A DNA stretch of 64,000 nt from Clostridium thermosuccinogenes (GTDB taxonomy: Bacteria > Bacillota > Clostridia > Acetivibrionales > DSM-5807). Shown one piece after another: positions 1-7,440 of the stretch (position 1 is the first letter of the stretch; each line of letters starts with the position of its first letter). The notes below the pieces were generated by a model. The model saw nothing but the letters and a program-made list of their open reading frames with translations. It was not told where the DNA came from and did no database searches. Where the stretch lies: assembly GCF_002896855.1 (NCBI RefSeq), contig NZ_CP021850.1:1-64000 (forward strand), written 5' to 3'. A program made the position numbers and the translations under genes.

Positions 1-592
1 TATTCACCTCAGGGTTTTGTTGTATTTGTGTAAAATAGTAATGACACCTCACGACATACATTTCTACAACTGCGTTTATGGCGATTGACCTTTGTTCAAG
101 CGTACAAAGGATTAGGTTGAATCACAGATGTTGCCATGTTTTTATATGCTTGGGTTTACCCAATGCTTTCCATCAAGGCGAGATCATGCTAACGCGATAA
201 TATGCCTACTTGCATGACGCTTGCAAAATTTATCACGCTTATCCTCCAGAGTATCATCGATATGCAACCGCCGATAATATACAGCACCATGACAATGCTG
301 TGCCATATTCATCGCATATTTCAAATGCGGATATTCGATAAATATTATTCTGTATCCTTGTCTATTCCTTAATCATATTAAAGAGCTCGCTTTTGAGCAC
401 CTTCAGTATGTTGTTCTACTTGATTATCTAAATGAATTACATAAAACTCTGCAAGAGAAAAACGATTATTGACTTGAAAAACGGTCATGCAATTAGTTTG
501 GATAGATCTAATAAATTGTAAGGTAAAGGTTTACTTTTATTTTCTTATTCTCTAAGCAACCAGACTCACAAGTCAAAAAAATATTAAAGGAG
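1..592. other. Intergenic stretch without a supported gene
   Basis: I see no convincing gene, RNA or repeat here. The longest reading of note is a minus-strand frame from an ATG at 312 to a stop at 184 (42 codons). It has no ribosome binding site and no recognisable motif, so it is at best a remnant. The last 50 bases are AT-rich leader ending in the AAAGGAG site of the following gene. Confidence 0.4.
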
Positions 593-601
593 ATGATGAA
601 A

Positions 602-1492
602 ATGGCAACAGGTTTGGTGATAAGCAAAACCCCGGTTTACTACGGACCAAGCACCACCATCTACCCATCTGAAGGCAGCACTGTAGGCCCTAACGAGAAG
701 GTCACCATCTTGTGGAAGGAAGGCAGTTGGTACTATATTGAGTACTTTGTAGGCACCACATCAACCAGGAAAAGAATGTATATCGAAACTAATAGAGTAT
801 CCCATATTGTCGGAACTATCCCTTCCAAATCTTTTTTGGGCACTAAAAAAACAACCAGGCCAGCTACTGTTTATGCAGGACCTGGATCAGATTATGCAAA
901 GACCGGCTCTGTAGGGGCAGAGGCTGTAACCGCCTATAATGAAGTGGCTGGTAATTATACCTTCATCGAGTATAATATTCCTGGAGGAAAAAGGAAAAGA
1001 GCGTATATTGAAACAAGCAGACTTAGCAATCCGAGTACATCAAAGATCATTAAAGACCCTATTAACCCTTCATTGAATTTTACCGGAAGCAATCACACTG
1101 ACTATGGAGTACCTACAGGGACCCCGGTTTATGCAATGTGTGACGGTACTTTCAAATTTGCATATATTTGGGGGAAAAAGTACCAAGCCAGCAAGAACTC
1201 ATACCTTAGCCTTGGGCGTGGAATACGCTTAACGCCTGCACCTGGATGGAAAACAGCGGACGGCAGAACACCTTCATATATAGAATATGGTCATTTGTCC
1301 CGCCTGAACGGTTTTTCCACACCAAATTATGTGGAGCGTTGTCAAGGCTCTGAAAGTGGCACAAACTACTTGGAAAAGACCGTTATTCTTGCCAATAAGA
1401 CTGTAAAATGCGGAGAACTTATTGGCTATAGCGGTAATTCCGGAAACACTTATGGAGCAACCGGCGAACATCTTCACATTCGGTTAAGATAA
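602..1492 (+). CDS. SH3-like / M23-type peptidase domain protein, no signal peptide
   Basis: This is a predicted cell-wall binding protein with a LytM/M23-like C-terminal domain. Two related SH3-type repeats, each ending in an R-K-R-x-Y-I-E-T-x-R motif, fill roughly residues 5-70 and 80-145. An M23-like segment follows from about residue 150. It keeps the downstream HLH zinc motif at the extreme C-terminus and a D-x-G-x-P-x-G-T-P-V stretch. The first zinc His is not in its usual place four residues before the Asp: Ser is there and a His sits two before. The protein stops four residues after HLH, where active M23 domains usually continue. No signal peptide or membrane helix is visible. ATG 602 is preferred over the in-frame ATGs at 593 and 596 because AAAGGAG at 586-592 is then nine bases away. 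It could be an inactive M23 relative or a prophage-type lysin. The domain calls are firm and activity is uncertain. Confidence 0.75.
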   Translation: MATGLVISKTPVYYGPSTTIYPSEGSTVGPNEKVTILWKEGSWYYIEYFVGTTSTRKRMYIETNRVSHIVGTIPSKSFLGTKKTTRPATVYAGPGSDYAKTGSVGAEAVTAYNEVAGNYTFIEYNIPGGKRKRAYIETSRLSNPSTSKIIKDPINPSLNFTGSNHTDYGVPTGTPVYAMCDGTFKFAYIWGKKYQASKNSYLSLGRGIRLTPAPGWKTADGRTPSYIEYGHLSRLNGFSTPNYVERCQGSESGTNYLEKTVILANKTVKCGELIGYSGNSGNTYGATGEHLHIRLR

Positions 1493-1506
1493 AAGACCAT
1501 AGTATA

Positions 1507-1540
1507 AAAAGGCAGATGTGCTAATTCTGCCTTTTGTTCT
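1507..1540 (+). terminator. Rho-independent terminator after the M23 gene
   Basis: A perfect 10-bp stem, AAAAGGCAGA at 1507-1516 with TCTGCCTTTT at 1526-1535, encloses a nine-base loop. The T-rich right arm continues as TTGTTCT. It lies 14 bases after the stop codon. Confidence 0.8.
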
Positions 1541-1715
1541 CGTTTAGCAAAGTCAAACCACACTTCTGTGAAAGCCTGGCATGAGCAAATACTAAAAATC
1601 TGATAGATAGTCACAGCTTGCATTCAAAGAAAATTAGAATATGGGGTTACTACAGATTTTCCCAGCCAGCAATAATTTGTACATAAAAAATCAAGTAGGG
1701 TCTTATATTCTTGAT

Positions 1716-1741
1716 TATAATAGTATCTAGATAACGTTATC
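1716..1741 (+). promoter_or_regulatory. Candidate -10 box and 12-bp palindromic operator before the AraC-GGDEF gene
   Basis: TATAAT is present at 1716-1721. The perfect palindrome GATAACGTTATC lies at 1730-1741, where transcription would start, 25 bases before the GTG start codon. No good -35 box is visible, so an activator may be needed. An operator at +1 suggests repression, but the binding protein is unknown; a LacI-type site is one possibility. Confidence 0.4.
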
Positions 1742-1766
1742 GAATGAAAGAAAAGAGGGGGTTCAC

Positions 1767-2600
1767 GTGCGGGATTTATCTGTGCTTGTTACAGCTCTTG
1801 AGGTGGTTGAGAACAACCTATGTAAGCGATTCACTGTAGAAGACTTGGCTAGGGAATGTTATGTTTCTGTATCAGGCTTACAAAAGCTCTTTAGTTATGT
1901 CTTTGGTCTCTCAGTTGGTGAATACTTGTCAAAGCGCCGGTTGAGTGTGGCTGCTCGAGATCTGGTTAATACAAAGAAAAGCATAACAAGCATCGCATTG
2001 ACATATAGATACACGTCTCCAGAAGCATTTTCAAGGGCTTTCAGGAAGTTCTGGGGGATATCGCCGTCAGCATTCCGCAAAGAACACCGCTTTTTTGAGT
2101 TGTTCCCCAAATTTGAATTTAATCTTGAAAACGGAGGTTATAATATGTCAGCTCGAAGAAAAGTTGATATAACAGAACTTTATGATGAACTCAAAAAGCT
2201 TCGTGACACGTATGTTTTGTGTGCCGATATATGCAATCTTAAGCTAACAAATGATACTTACGGTTTTGCAGCAGGTGACCTTGTTATTGCAGAGACTGCA
2301 AGGCGCATTGATTCTTCACTTTCTGATGATATGCTGATGTTCCGCATAGGACGGGATGAATTTGTTGTTTTGACCGGATATAATTCTGTAATTGATGCAG
2401 AAACCTTGGCTCAGAAAATCACTGCATTAAATGGCAAGCATGTTACATATGATGGCAAAGAGATTCCTGTCAGCATACGTATTGGTATTAGTAAAATTCC
2501 AAATGGTGGACTGAGTTATAAAGAAGCTTTTGACAAAATGCATGACACAATTGAAAGAGTTAAACAGGACGGAGTTTTCATTGGAGTTTTAGAGGAATAA
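1767..2600 (+). CDS. AraC-type HTH / GGDEF-like fusion regulator
   Basis: A DNA-binding domain is joined to a nucleotide-cyclase-like domain. Residues about 8-108 form the paired helix-turn-helix of the AraC/XylS family, including the typical S-P-E-A-F-S-R-A-F-R and G-I-S-P-S-A-F-R motifs. Residues about 145-275 form a GGDEF-family domain: a D-x-x-x-x-K-x-x-N-D-x-Y-G-F-x-A-G-D block is followed by GRDEF in place of GGDEF. Substitution of the second Gly leaves cyclase activity open; the domain could synthesise, or only bind, a nucleotide signal. There is no receiver, PAS or membrane segment. GTG 1767 follows a GAGGGGG site. A strong internal start at 2145 could release the C-terminal domain alone. 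The gene appears monocistronic. Confidence 0.8.
   Translation: MRDLSVLVTALEVVENNLCKRFTVEDLARECYVSVSGLQKLFSYVFGLSVGEYLSKRRLSVAARDLVNTKKSITSIALTYRYTSPEAFSRAFRKFWGISPSAFRKEHRFFELFPKFEFNLENGGYNMSARRKVDITELYDELKKLRDTYVLCADICNLKLTNDTYGFAAGDLVIAETARRIDSSLSDDMLMFRIGRDEFVVLTGYNSVIDAETLAQKITALNGKHVTYDGKEIPVSIRIGISKIPNGGLSYKEAFDKMHDTIERVKQDGVFIGVLEE
2133..2147 (+). promoter_or_regulatory. Internal ribosome binding site and ATG in the AraC-GGDEF gene
   Basis: GGAGG at 2133-2137 is followed after seven bases by ATG 2145, in frame with the long ORF at residue 127. It falls exactly at the junction between the HTH and GGDEF-like domains. A 151-residue GGDEF-only product could therefore be translated from the same message. 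This is as good a site as those of real starts in this window; its use is inferred. Confidence 0.5.
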
Positions 2601-2628
2601 GTAAGTTTGCAACACAATTTTATGAGAG

Positions 2629-2682
2629 GTGCACACCATTTAGCTCAGAGAAGGTTAAAGGGTGTGCACTTATTTATTTATC
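2629..2682 (+). terminator. Terminator-like hairpin after the AraC-GGDEF gene
   Basis: A perfect 9-bp stem, GTGCACACC at 2629-2637 with GGTGTGCAC at 2661-2669, is followed by TTATTTATTTATCC. The loop is 23 bases, longer than usual. The site is 28 bases after the stop codon. Confidence 0.6.
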
Positions 2683-2700
2683 CTCATTTAACACACAAAA

Positions 2701-2781
2701 TTCCGTGGAGCTGGAACCGTTAACGAGGCTTGCTTTGAGGAAATCCGCCAAGATGTAAAGCGACAGGAAGGTCGTAAATAA
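2701..2781 (+). pseudogene. Possible C-terminal remnant of a lost gene
   Basis: An open frame of 26 codons ends in TAA at 2779-2781 and reads like a normal hydrophilic protein tail (RGAGTVNEACFEEIRQ and on). It has no start codon or ribosome binding site and is closed upstream by a stop at the terminator hairpin. I cannot assign a family. It may be the end of a gene deleted during rearrangement, or chance. Confidence 0.2.
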
Positions 2782-2797
2782 TCCTGTATTGCTAAAC

Positions 2798-3532
2798 TTA
2801 AAAATGAAATGAAATAGGAACGTTCCTTCGGTTGTCGGCAATGAGACGCTGGATTACCTCTTCAATAAAAATGAAGAAAACGGTCCTTGATTTCTCATAA
2901 GGCTTCAGGTCCTGCGGCTGAGGATACTTGGAAAGCCAGAAAATTCTGTCAAAACCGGTCTGCAGATTAGGGTTGTATTCCTCTATAATCAGAAGAACAC
3001 TGCAACCCTTTTCTTTTGCAACCTGATTGACATAGTCAAAGGACTTGAACTGCCCTGTTGCGGAAAAAATGACGAGCAGGCTTGTGTCGTCCATCAGATT
3101 TTCCACAGAGACCTCATCGGGAACGGCGATAACTACCTTATTCGTTACGATTCTCAATTTATACTCAAAATACTGGGCGCATATAAAAGAAGGCCCATAG
3201 CCAAACAGAATAATCTTTTCATGTGCCTGCATCAATTCCACGAATTCATCGACCAGGGACACATCGAAATCATTAATAAAGTTTTTCAACCGTTCCAGTT
3301 CAGCTGAAAATTCGCGCCGCGGCTGCCACCTTCCATACAGAAAGTCAACATATTCTTTGAAATTGCTAAAGCCGAGTTTTTTTACAAATTTGGATATTTT
3401 TGAAATAGAACATCCGCAAATTTCAGCAGCTTCATTGATGGTGATATCTGAAGACTGCTTTGCATAGTTCATCAGCGTTTCGTTTATATTTCTTTCTAAT
3501 GGGTTCAATCTATTGAAATCAATATTAATCAT
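2798..3532 (-). CDS. MurR/RpiR-family transcriptional regulator
   Basis: This is a repressor or activator of sugar metabolism of the RpiR family. The N-terminal 75 residues form the HTH_6 domain (I-T-I-N-E-A-A-E-I-C-G-C-S, then S-K-I-S-K-F-V-K-K-L-G-F). Residues about 100-225 form a SIS sugar-phosphate binding domain with the G-Y-G-P-S-F-I-C and I-F-S-A-T-G-Q segments. At 244 aa it is slightly shorter than the usual 280. It is divergent from the seven-gene operon starting at 3760. The gap holds GGAAAATTTTCC operators, so it most likely controls that operon and perhaps itself in response to a phosphorylated intermediate, plausibly the product of the FGGY kinase. The effector is not known. ATG 3532 has a somewhat distant GGAG, so the start is less sure than the family. 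Confidence 0.85.
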   Translation of the reverse strand: MINIDFNRLNPLERNINETLMNYAKQSSDITINEAAEICGCSISKISKFVKKLGFSNFKEYVDFLYGRWQPRREFSAELERLKNFINDFDVSLVDEFVELMQAHEKIILFGYGPSFICAQYFEYKLRIVTNKVVIAVPDEVSVENLMDDTSLLVIFSATGQFKSFDYVNQVAKEKGCSVLLIIEEYNPNLQTGFDRIFWLSKYPQPQDLKPYEKSRTVFFIFIEEVIQRLIADNRRNVPISFHF

Positions 3533-3623
3533 ATGTATAAATCGCTCCGTCTATTTCTTTTCAAATTCTCAATACGGTTATCTGGCATATTGATTATATC
3601 ACTTGCTGTTCTGTACTGCAAAA

Positions 3624-3677
3624 GGAAAATTTTCCGCTATACACTTAATTACAATATAAAAATAAAAAATTTTCCGC
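3624..3677. promoter_or_regulatory. Paired RpiR-type operators
   Basis: GGAAAATTTTCC at 3624-3635 is a perfect 12-bp palindrome followed by GC. A second copy, AAAAAATTTTCC at 3664-3675, also followed by GC, keeps the right arm but has a degenerate left arm. The centres are 40 bp apart, close to four helical turns, so both would face the same side of the DNA. GAAA/TTTC palindromes are typical of RpiR-family operators. The second copy ends ten bases before the -35 box of the operon promoter. Confidence 0.6.
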
Positions 3678-3684
3678 AAAAGTA

Positions 3685-3713
3685 TTGACCTATAATTTTC
3701 GTTATTGTACAAT
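3685..3713 (+). promoter_or_regulatory. Sigma-A promoter of the FAD oxidase/Etf operon
   Basis: TTGACC at 3685-3690 and TACAAT at 3708-3713 are separated by exactly 17 bases. It lies between the operator pair and the TTG start at 3760. This site also excludes a start codon at 3685. Confidence 0.75.
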
Positions 3714-3759
3714 TAAATTAACAATTCGACAAAATTCTACATTTCAGGAGGTAATCCAT

Positions 3760-5232
3760 TTGGATAATCAAGCATTACTAAACAGCCTTAAAGAAATATT
3801 CTCAGAAGACCAAATCAATACCAATTATGAAGATTTGTACGATGCGGCTGCGGACCGTTATAAAAAATACGCTAAAGCCAAAAAAGTACTGGATGTTCCG
3901 GTTCCTATCGCAATCGTATATCCAAAATCTGCGGAAGAAGTAAGCAAGCTTCTGGTATTTTGTAATGAAAACAGCATCAACGTCATCCCAAGAAGCGGGA
4001 AGACGGCTACGGAAGGGGGGTTGGAAAACTGGAAGGAGCAAACAATTGTCATTGATGCGAAAAATCTTAACAAAATCATCAGGATCGACACCTATAATAT
4101 GGAGGCAACCGTACAGGCAGGAGTTCCTCTGCAGGAGCTGGAGGATGAGGCCAGAAAACTGGGATATACCACAGGTCATTCTCCACAATCCAAACCGGTT
4201 GCAAAAATGGGTGGACTGGTAGCAACAAGAAGCATAGGCCAATTCTCGACGCTTTACGGGGGCATCGAAGATATGGTGGTGGGCCTTGAATGCGTATTCC
4301 CGGACGGACATATCGCAAGGATCAAAAATGTGCCGCGTCGTGCCGGAGGACCGGATATCCGTCATATCGTCATTGGGAATGAAGGTACGCTTTGCTATAT
4401 CACTGAAGTTACGGTGAAGCTTTTCAAATTCTTCCCCGAAAACAGCAAATTTTATGGCTATCTGATCAAAGACATTGATACCGGTATAAAGGTACTCAGG
4501 GAGGTCGTGGTCAATGGATACCGTCCATCCATTGCCAGAGTCTATTCTGAAGAAGATGCAAGGCAGCATTTTTACCATTTTCACAAGGGAAAATGCGTGC
4601 TGATCTTCATGGCCGAAGGAAACCGGGATATAGTCAATGCCACCTGCGCGGGAATTGAAGCTGCGGTGGAGAAATTCAAGGATGGTATAATTGAGCAGGT
4701 TGACGGACAGCTGATATCCGACTGGTATGATCATTTGAACTGGTCCCAGCAGGACATTGATGACGAAATCCAGGGTATGATTGAAAATGACAGGCACGAT
4801 GGCTTCACAACAGAGATATCGGCCAACTGGGAAACAATATCGAAAATTTACCACAATGTGATTAACAGAATCCGAAATGAATTCCCAAGAGCCCATGATT
4901 TGACCATGCTTGGCGGTCATTCATCCCACAGCTATATCAATGGAACAAATATGTACTTTGTTTACAACTACAATATCAATTGTGCTCCGGAAGATGAAAT
5001 GAGAATCTATCACCATCCGATACACTCCATCATCGTAGAGGAAACGCTGAAACTTGGCGGATCCATGTGTCATCACCATGGTATCGGGAAGTACCGTACC
5101 GAATGGACAAAAGAAGAGCACGGTTCAGCATACTACATGCTGGAAAAGTTGAAGGAAGCTTTTGATCCGAAAGGAATTATGAATTTCGGAACCATTTATC
5201 CTCAGGAAGAAGGACTTAAGTATATTAAATAA
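3760..5232 (+). CDS. FAD-binding oxidase, GlcD/AGPS type (YgcU-like)
   Basis: This is a flavin dehydrogenase of the vanillyl-alcohol-oxidase/PCMH superfamily. The FAD-binding domain covers about residues 45-225 (P-x-A-I-V-Y-P-K-S-A-E-E-V, then I-P-R-S-G-K-T-A-T-E-G-G). The C-terminal part ends in M-C-H-H-H-G-I-G-K and D-P-K-G-I-M-N-F-G, like alkyl-DHAP synthase and glycolate/lactate oxidases. It probably oxidises a hydroxy group and hands electrons to the EtfAB pair two genes downstream. Gene content of the operon resembles the E. coli ygc cluster, where the counterpart is ygcU. TTG 3760 is chosen because AGGAGG at 3746-3751 lies eight bases upstream and the promoter overlaps any earlier start. 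The product is then 490 aa. The substrate is unknown; a polyol, sugar acid or glycerol-like compound is inferred from the partners. Confidence 0.8.
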   Translation: MDNQALLNSLKEIFSEDQINTNYEDLYDAAADRYKKYAKAKKVLDVPVPIAIVYPKSAEEVSKLLVFCNENSINVIPRSGKTATEGGLENWKEQTIVIDAKNLNKIIRIDTYNMEATVQAGVPLQELEDEARKLGYTTGHSPQSKPVAKMGGLVATRSIGQFSTLYGGIEDMVVGLECVFPDGHIARIKNVPRRAGGPDIRHIVIGNEGTLCYITEVTVKLFKFFPENSKFYGYLIKDIDTGIKVLREVVVNGYRPSIARVYSEEDARQHFYHFHKGKCVLIFMAEGNRDIVNATCAGIEAAVEKFKDGIIEQVDGQLISDWYDHLNWSQQDIDDEIQGMIENDRHDGFTTEISANWETISKIYHNVINRIRNEFPRAHDLTMLGGHSSHSYINGTNMYFVYNYNINCAPEDEMRIYHHPIHSIIVEETLKLGGSMCHHHGIGKYRTEWTKEEHGSAYYMLEKLKEAFDPKGIMNFGTIYPQEEGLKYIK

Positions 5233-5305
5233 TTAAGCTTCCCCGCACGTCTTAACAAGCCCAAAATGGAAATTCAACAGTTTATTAAATGAAAGGTGAT
5301 GAGGT

Positions 5306-6568
5306 ATGAGTGATAAACTAAAAAGGTATTTCCAATTCCTGCTAATCGTGTTAGCGGCAGGAGCAATTTATCCAATTATGTATTTAAAAACCAATTATCA
5401 GGAAACTATTTTAGAAGTATTCAACATCACATTGCCTCAGCTAAATACCATCTATTCATTCCTTGGAATAGTGTGGGTTGTGGGTTATCTCCCCAGCGGT
5501 TTGCTGAGTGACAGATTTTCAGCTAAAAAATTGCTGTCCATCTCTCTTTTCGGTACAGCAGCAGGCGGATTATGGTTTGCACAGATACCTAACTATACCA
5601 ATGTTGTAATCATCTACTGCATCTGGGGCGTATTCTCTGTATTTACCTTCTGGAGTGCCCACATGAAGCTGGTTAAGCTCCTGGCCAGCAGGGAAGAGGA
5701 AGGCCGCTTCTTTGGAATACTTGACGGCGGACGTGGCGTTGTGGAAGCTGTTCTTGCAAGTATTGCATTGCTGATTTTCTCAAATATTCTAGGCGACAGC
5801 ACCAATATAGCGGATAAAAGATCGGCCATTGTTGCCATCATCTACATGTATTCCTTCGTATTGCTTGCTATTGGTATCCTTATTACCATTTTCGTCAAAG
5901 ATGACGAGAAACTTATAGCTTCCGGGAAAGCCCAGGTTGTAAAACAAGACAGCTTCAGATTCTCGGATCTGGGTAAGGTATTTAAAAACAAATTCACATA
6001 CCTGATGGGAGGCATCATTTTCCTCTCCTATGCCGTGACCTGGACTGTCTATTACTTCGGCGGCTTTCTGCAGACGAATATAGGTGTTGACCCTGTGACC
6101 GTTGCGACAATTACCGTTATCGTGCTCTGGATGAGACCCGTTGGCGGTATCGGTGGAGGAATACTGGCTGACAAGTTCGGTAGAGGCGCAATTGTTATGA
6201 GTGCTCTGCTTGCTACTGCTACCTGCCTCATCATTATGGCTGTTCTGCCGGCCAACATGGGCGCATCACTGTTCTATGCACTGGTTGTTGCCGGTGGCAT
6301 GTTCCTGTACGCAATTCGCGGCACCTATTGGTCGCTTATCGGTGACTGCAAAATTGACAATGCCATCATCGGTACAGCCATAGGCTTCATTTCCCTGGTG
6401 GGATATCTGCCGGATATCATCCTTGGACCTTTCAACAGTATGCTCTTCAAGGTATTTGGGGATAACGGAGGATATAACGCCTACTTCATAGCCAGCGCCA
6501 TCTTCGGCATTATCGGCGCATGTCTGGTAGCAGCATTTATTAAGATGACAAAAAAGGAAAGAGTATAG
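5306..6568 (+). CDS. MFS transporter (YqcE/YihN-like)
   Basis: This is a 420-residue major facilitator superfamily carrier with about 12 predicted membrane helices. The conserved loop between helices 2 and 3 is seen as G-L-L-S-D-R-F-S-A-K-K, and its second-half copy as G-I-L-A-D-K-F-G-R. It starts with ATG 5306 after GATGAGG. The gene is second in the operon, 73 bases after the FAD oxidase and two bases before etfB. It probably imports the substrate or exports a product of the pathway. Within the MFS it resembles the YqcE/YihN type, which occurs in the E. coli ygc cluster; that assignment is from memory and operon context. Substrate unknown. Confidence 0.8.
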   Translation: MSDKLKRYFQFLLIVLAAGAIYPIMYLKTNYQETILEVFNITLPQLNTIYSFLGIVWVVGYLPSGLLSDRFSAKKLLSISLFGTAAGGLWFAQIPNYTNVVIIYCIWGVFSVFTFWSAHMKLVKLLASREEEGRFFGILDGGRGVVEAVLASIALLIFSNILGDSTNIADKRSAIVAIIYMYSFVLLAIGILITIFVKDDEKLIASGKAQVVKQDSFRFSDLGKVFKNKFTYLMGGIIFLSYAVTWTVYYFGGFLQTNIGVDPVTVATITVIVLWMRPVGGIGGGILADKFGRGAIVMSALLATATCLIIMAVLPANMGASLFYALVVAGGMFLYAIRGTYWSLIGDCKIDNAIIGTAIGFISLVGYLPDIILGPFNSMLFKVFGDNGGYNAYFIASAIFGIIGACLVAAFIKMTKKERV

Positions 6569-6570
6569 TA

Positions 6571-7365
6571 ATGAAGATTGTATGCCTGGTTAAATTTATT
6601 CCCGATGTGGACAACTTCTCATATGACTATGAAAAAAATACCTTGGTCAGGGAAAATGTAAAACTGATACTGAATCCTGATGACGCGTGCGCCCTGGCTT
6701 TCGCCCTGGGAGTGAAGGCAAAAAGGCCGGAGACCATGGTGGAAATTGTAACTATGGCACCGGCAAGTGTCATACCCCTTGTTGAGGATTTGCTAAGGCG
6801 CAACGCGGATCGGGCGACCATAATCTCGGACCGGCTGTATGCGGGCAGCGATACCTATGTGACAAGCAGAATCATCGGCAGATATCTGGAAAGTATAGAA
6901 TATGACCTCATTCTCACAGGCACCCATACCCTTGACGGCGATACTTCCCATGTACCTTCCCAGATTGCCGAAATCCTGAAGCTGGAGCAGCTGTCCAATA
7001 TTGTGAAAATCCATGAAGAGTGCATGACAGGTAAAAGAGTCATCGTCGAAGCGGATACCGAAAAAAACTTGTCAAAATTCGAAATGGAACTTCCTTGTAT
7101 CCTGAGTTTGAGCCATGAGAGCAAATACAAACTGCCCTATATCAGGTACAAGGATCTTGAGTTGGATGTAAGGGACAGGATATCGGTCATAGGCAATGAA
7201 GTGCTGTCTTTCCCGGAAACCGATACCGGTCTGAAGGGTTCTCTGACCAGGGTGAACAGAACCTTTGTAAAGTCTCTCCAGAAAAAAGAGAGAATAGTTG
7301 TAGGCACTGATGAAGAGGGTATAGAAACAGTTTATCGTTTTCTGAAATCCAAAGGATTTATCTGA
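6571..7365 (+). CDS. etfB: Electron transfer flavoprotein, beta subunit (YgcR-like)
   Basis: This is the small subunit of an electron-transfer flavoprotein. It starts M-K-I-V-C-L-V-K-F-I-P-D and carries the family pattern I-L-N-P-D-D near residue 33. The nucleotide-binding stretch T-G-T-H-T-L-D-G-D-T-S-H-V-P and the following Q-I-A-E-I-L region are clear. The length of 264 aa is normal. It pairs with the EtfA encoded next, and the FAD oxidase in the same operon is the obvious electron donor. Whether the complex only shuttles electrons or confurcates them with NAD and ferredoxin, as in the lactate dehydrogenase-Etf of acetogens, cannot be read from the sequence. It starts two bases after the MFS gene and its last codons lie inside a 20-bp tandem repeat. 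Confidence 0.88.
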   Translation: MKIVCLVKFIPDVDNFSYDYEKNTLVRENVKLILNPDDACALAFALGVKAKRPETMVEIVTMAPASVIPLVEDLLRRNADRATIISDRLYAGSDTYVTSRIIGRYLESIEYDLILTGTHTLDGDTSHVPSQIAEILKLEQLSNIVKIHEECMTGKRVIVEADTEKNLSKFEMELPCILSLSHESKYKLPYIRYKDLELDVRDRISVIGNEVLSFPETDTGLKGSLTRVNRTFVKSLQKKERIVVGTDEEGIETVYRFLKSKGFI

Positions 7366-7440
7366 AATTAAGGGATTTTGCCTGAAATCAAAAAGATTTG
7401 CATCAAAAGGATTCACTTGAAATTAAAAGGATTGTTTGAT
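7341..7440 (+). repeat. Degenerate 20-bp tandem repeat across the etfB-etfA junction
   Basis: Units AAAGGATTTATCTGAAATTA (7351-7370), AGGGATTTTGCCTGAAATCA (7371-7390), a shortened 15-base unit (7391-7405), AAAGGATTCACTTGAAATTA (7406-7425) and a terminal half unit (7426-7440) follow each other directly. Half a unit precedes at 7341-7350. The array includes the etfB stop codon. Each full unit repeats a ribosome-binding-site-like AAAGGAT, and the last copy serves etfA. Confidence 0.75.

Noticed and set aside
184-312. 42-codon minus-strand frame
   Set aside because: No ribosome binding site and no recognisable family; too short to support.
3685-3759. N-terminal extension of the FAD oxidase from TTG 3685
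   Set aside because: TTG 3685 is the -35 box of a good sigma-A promoter, and AGGAGG points to TTG 3760.
3802-4920. 372-codon open frame on the minus strand
   Set aside because: It lies wholly antisense to the FAD oxidase gene, has no ribosome binding site or family motif, and its composition follows from the codon bias of the real gene.
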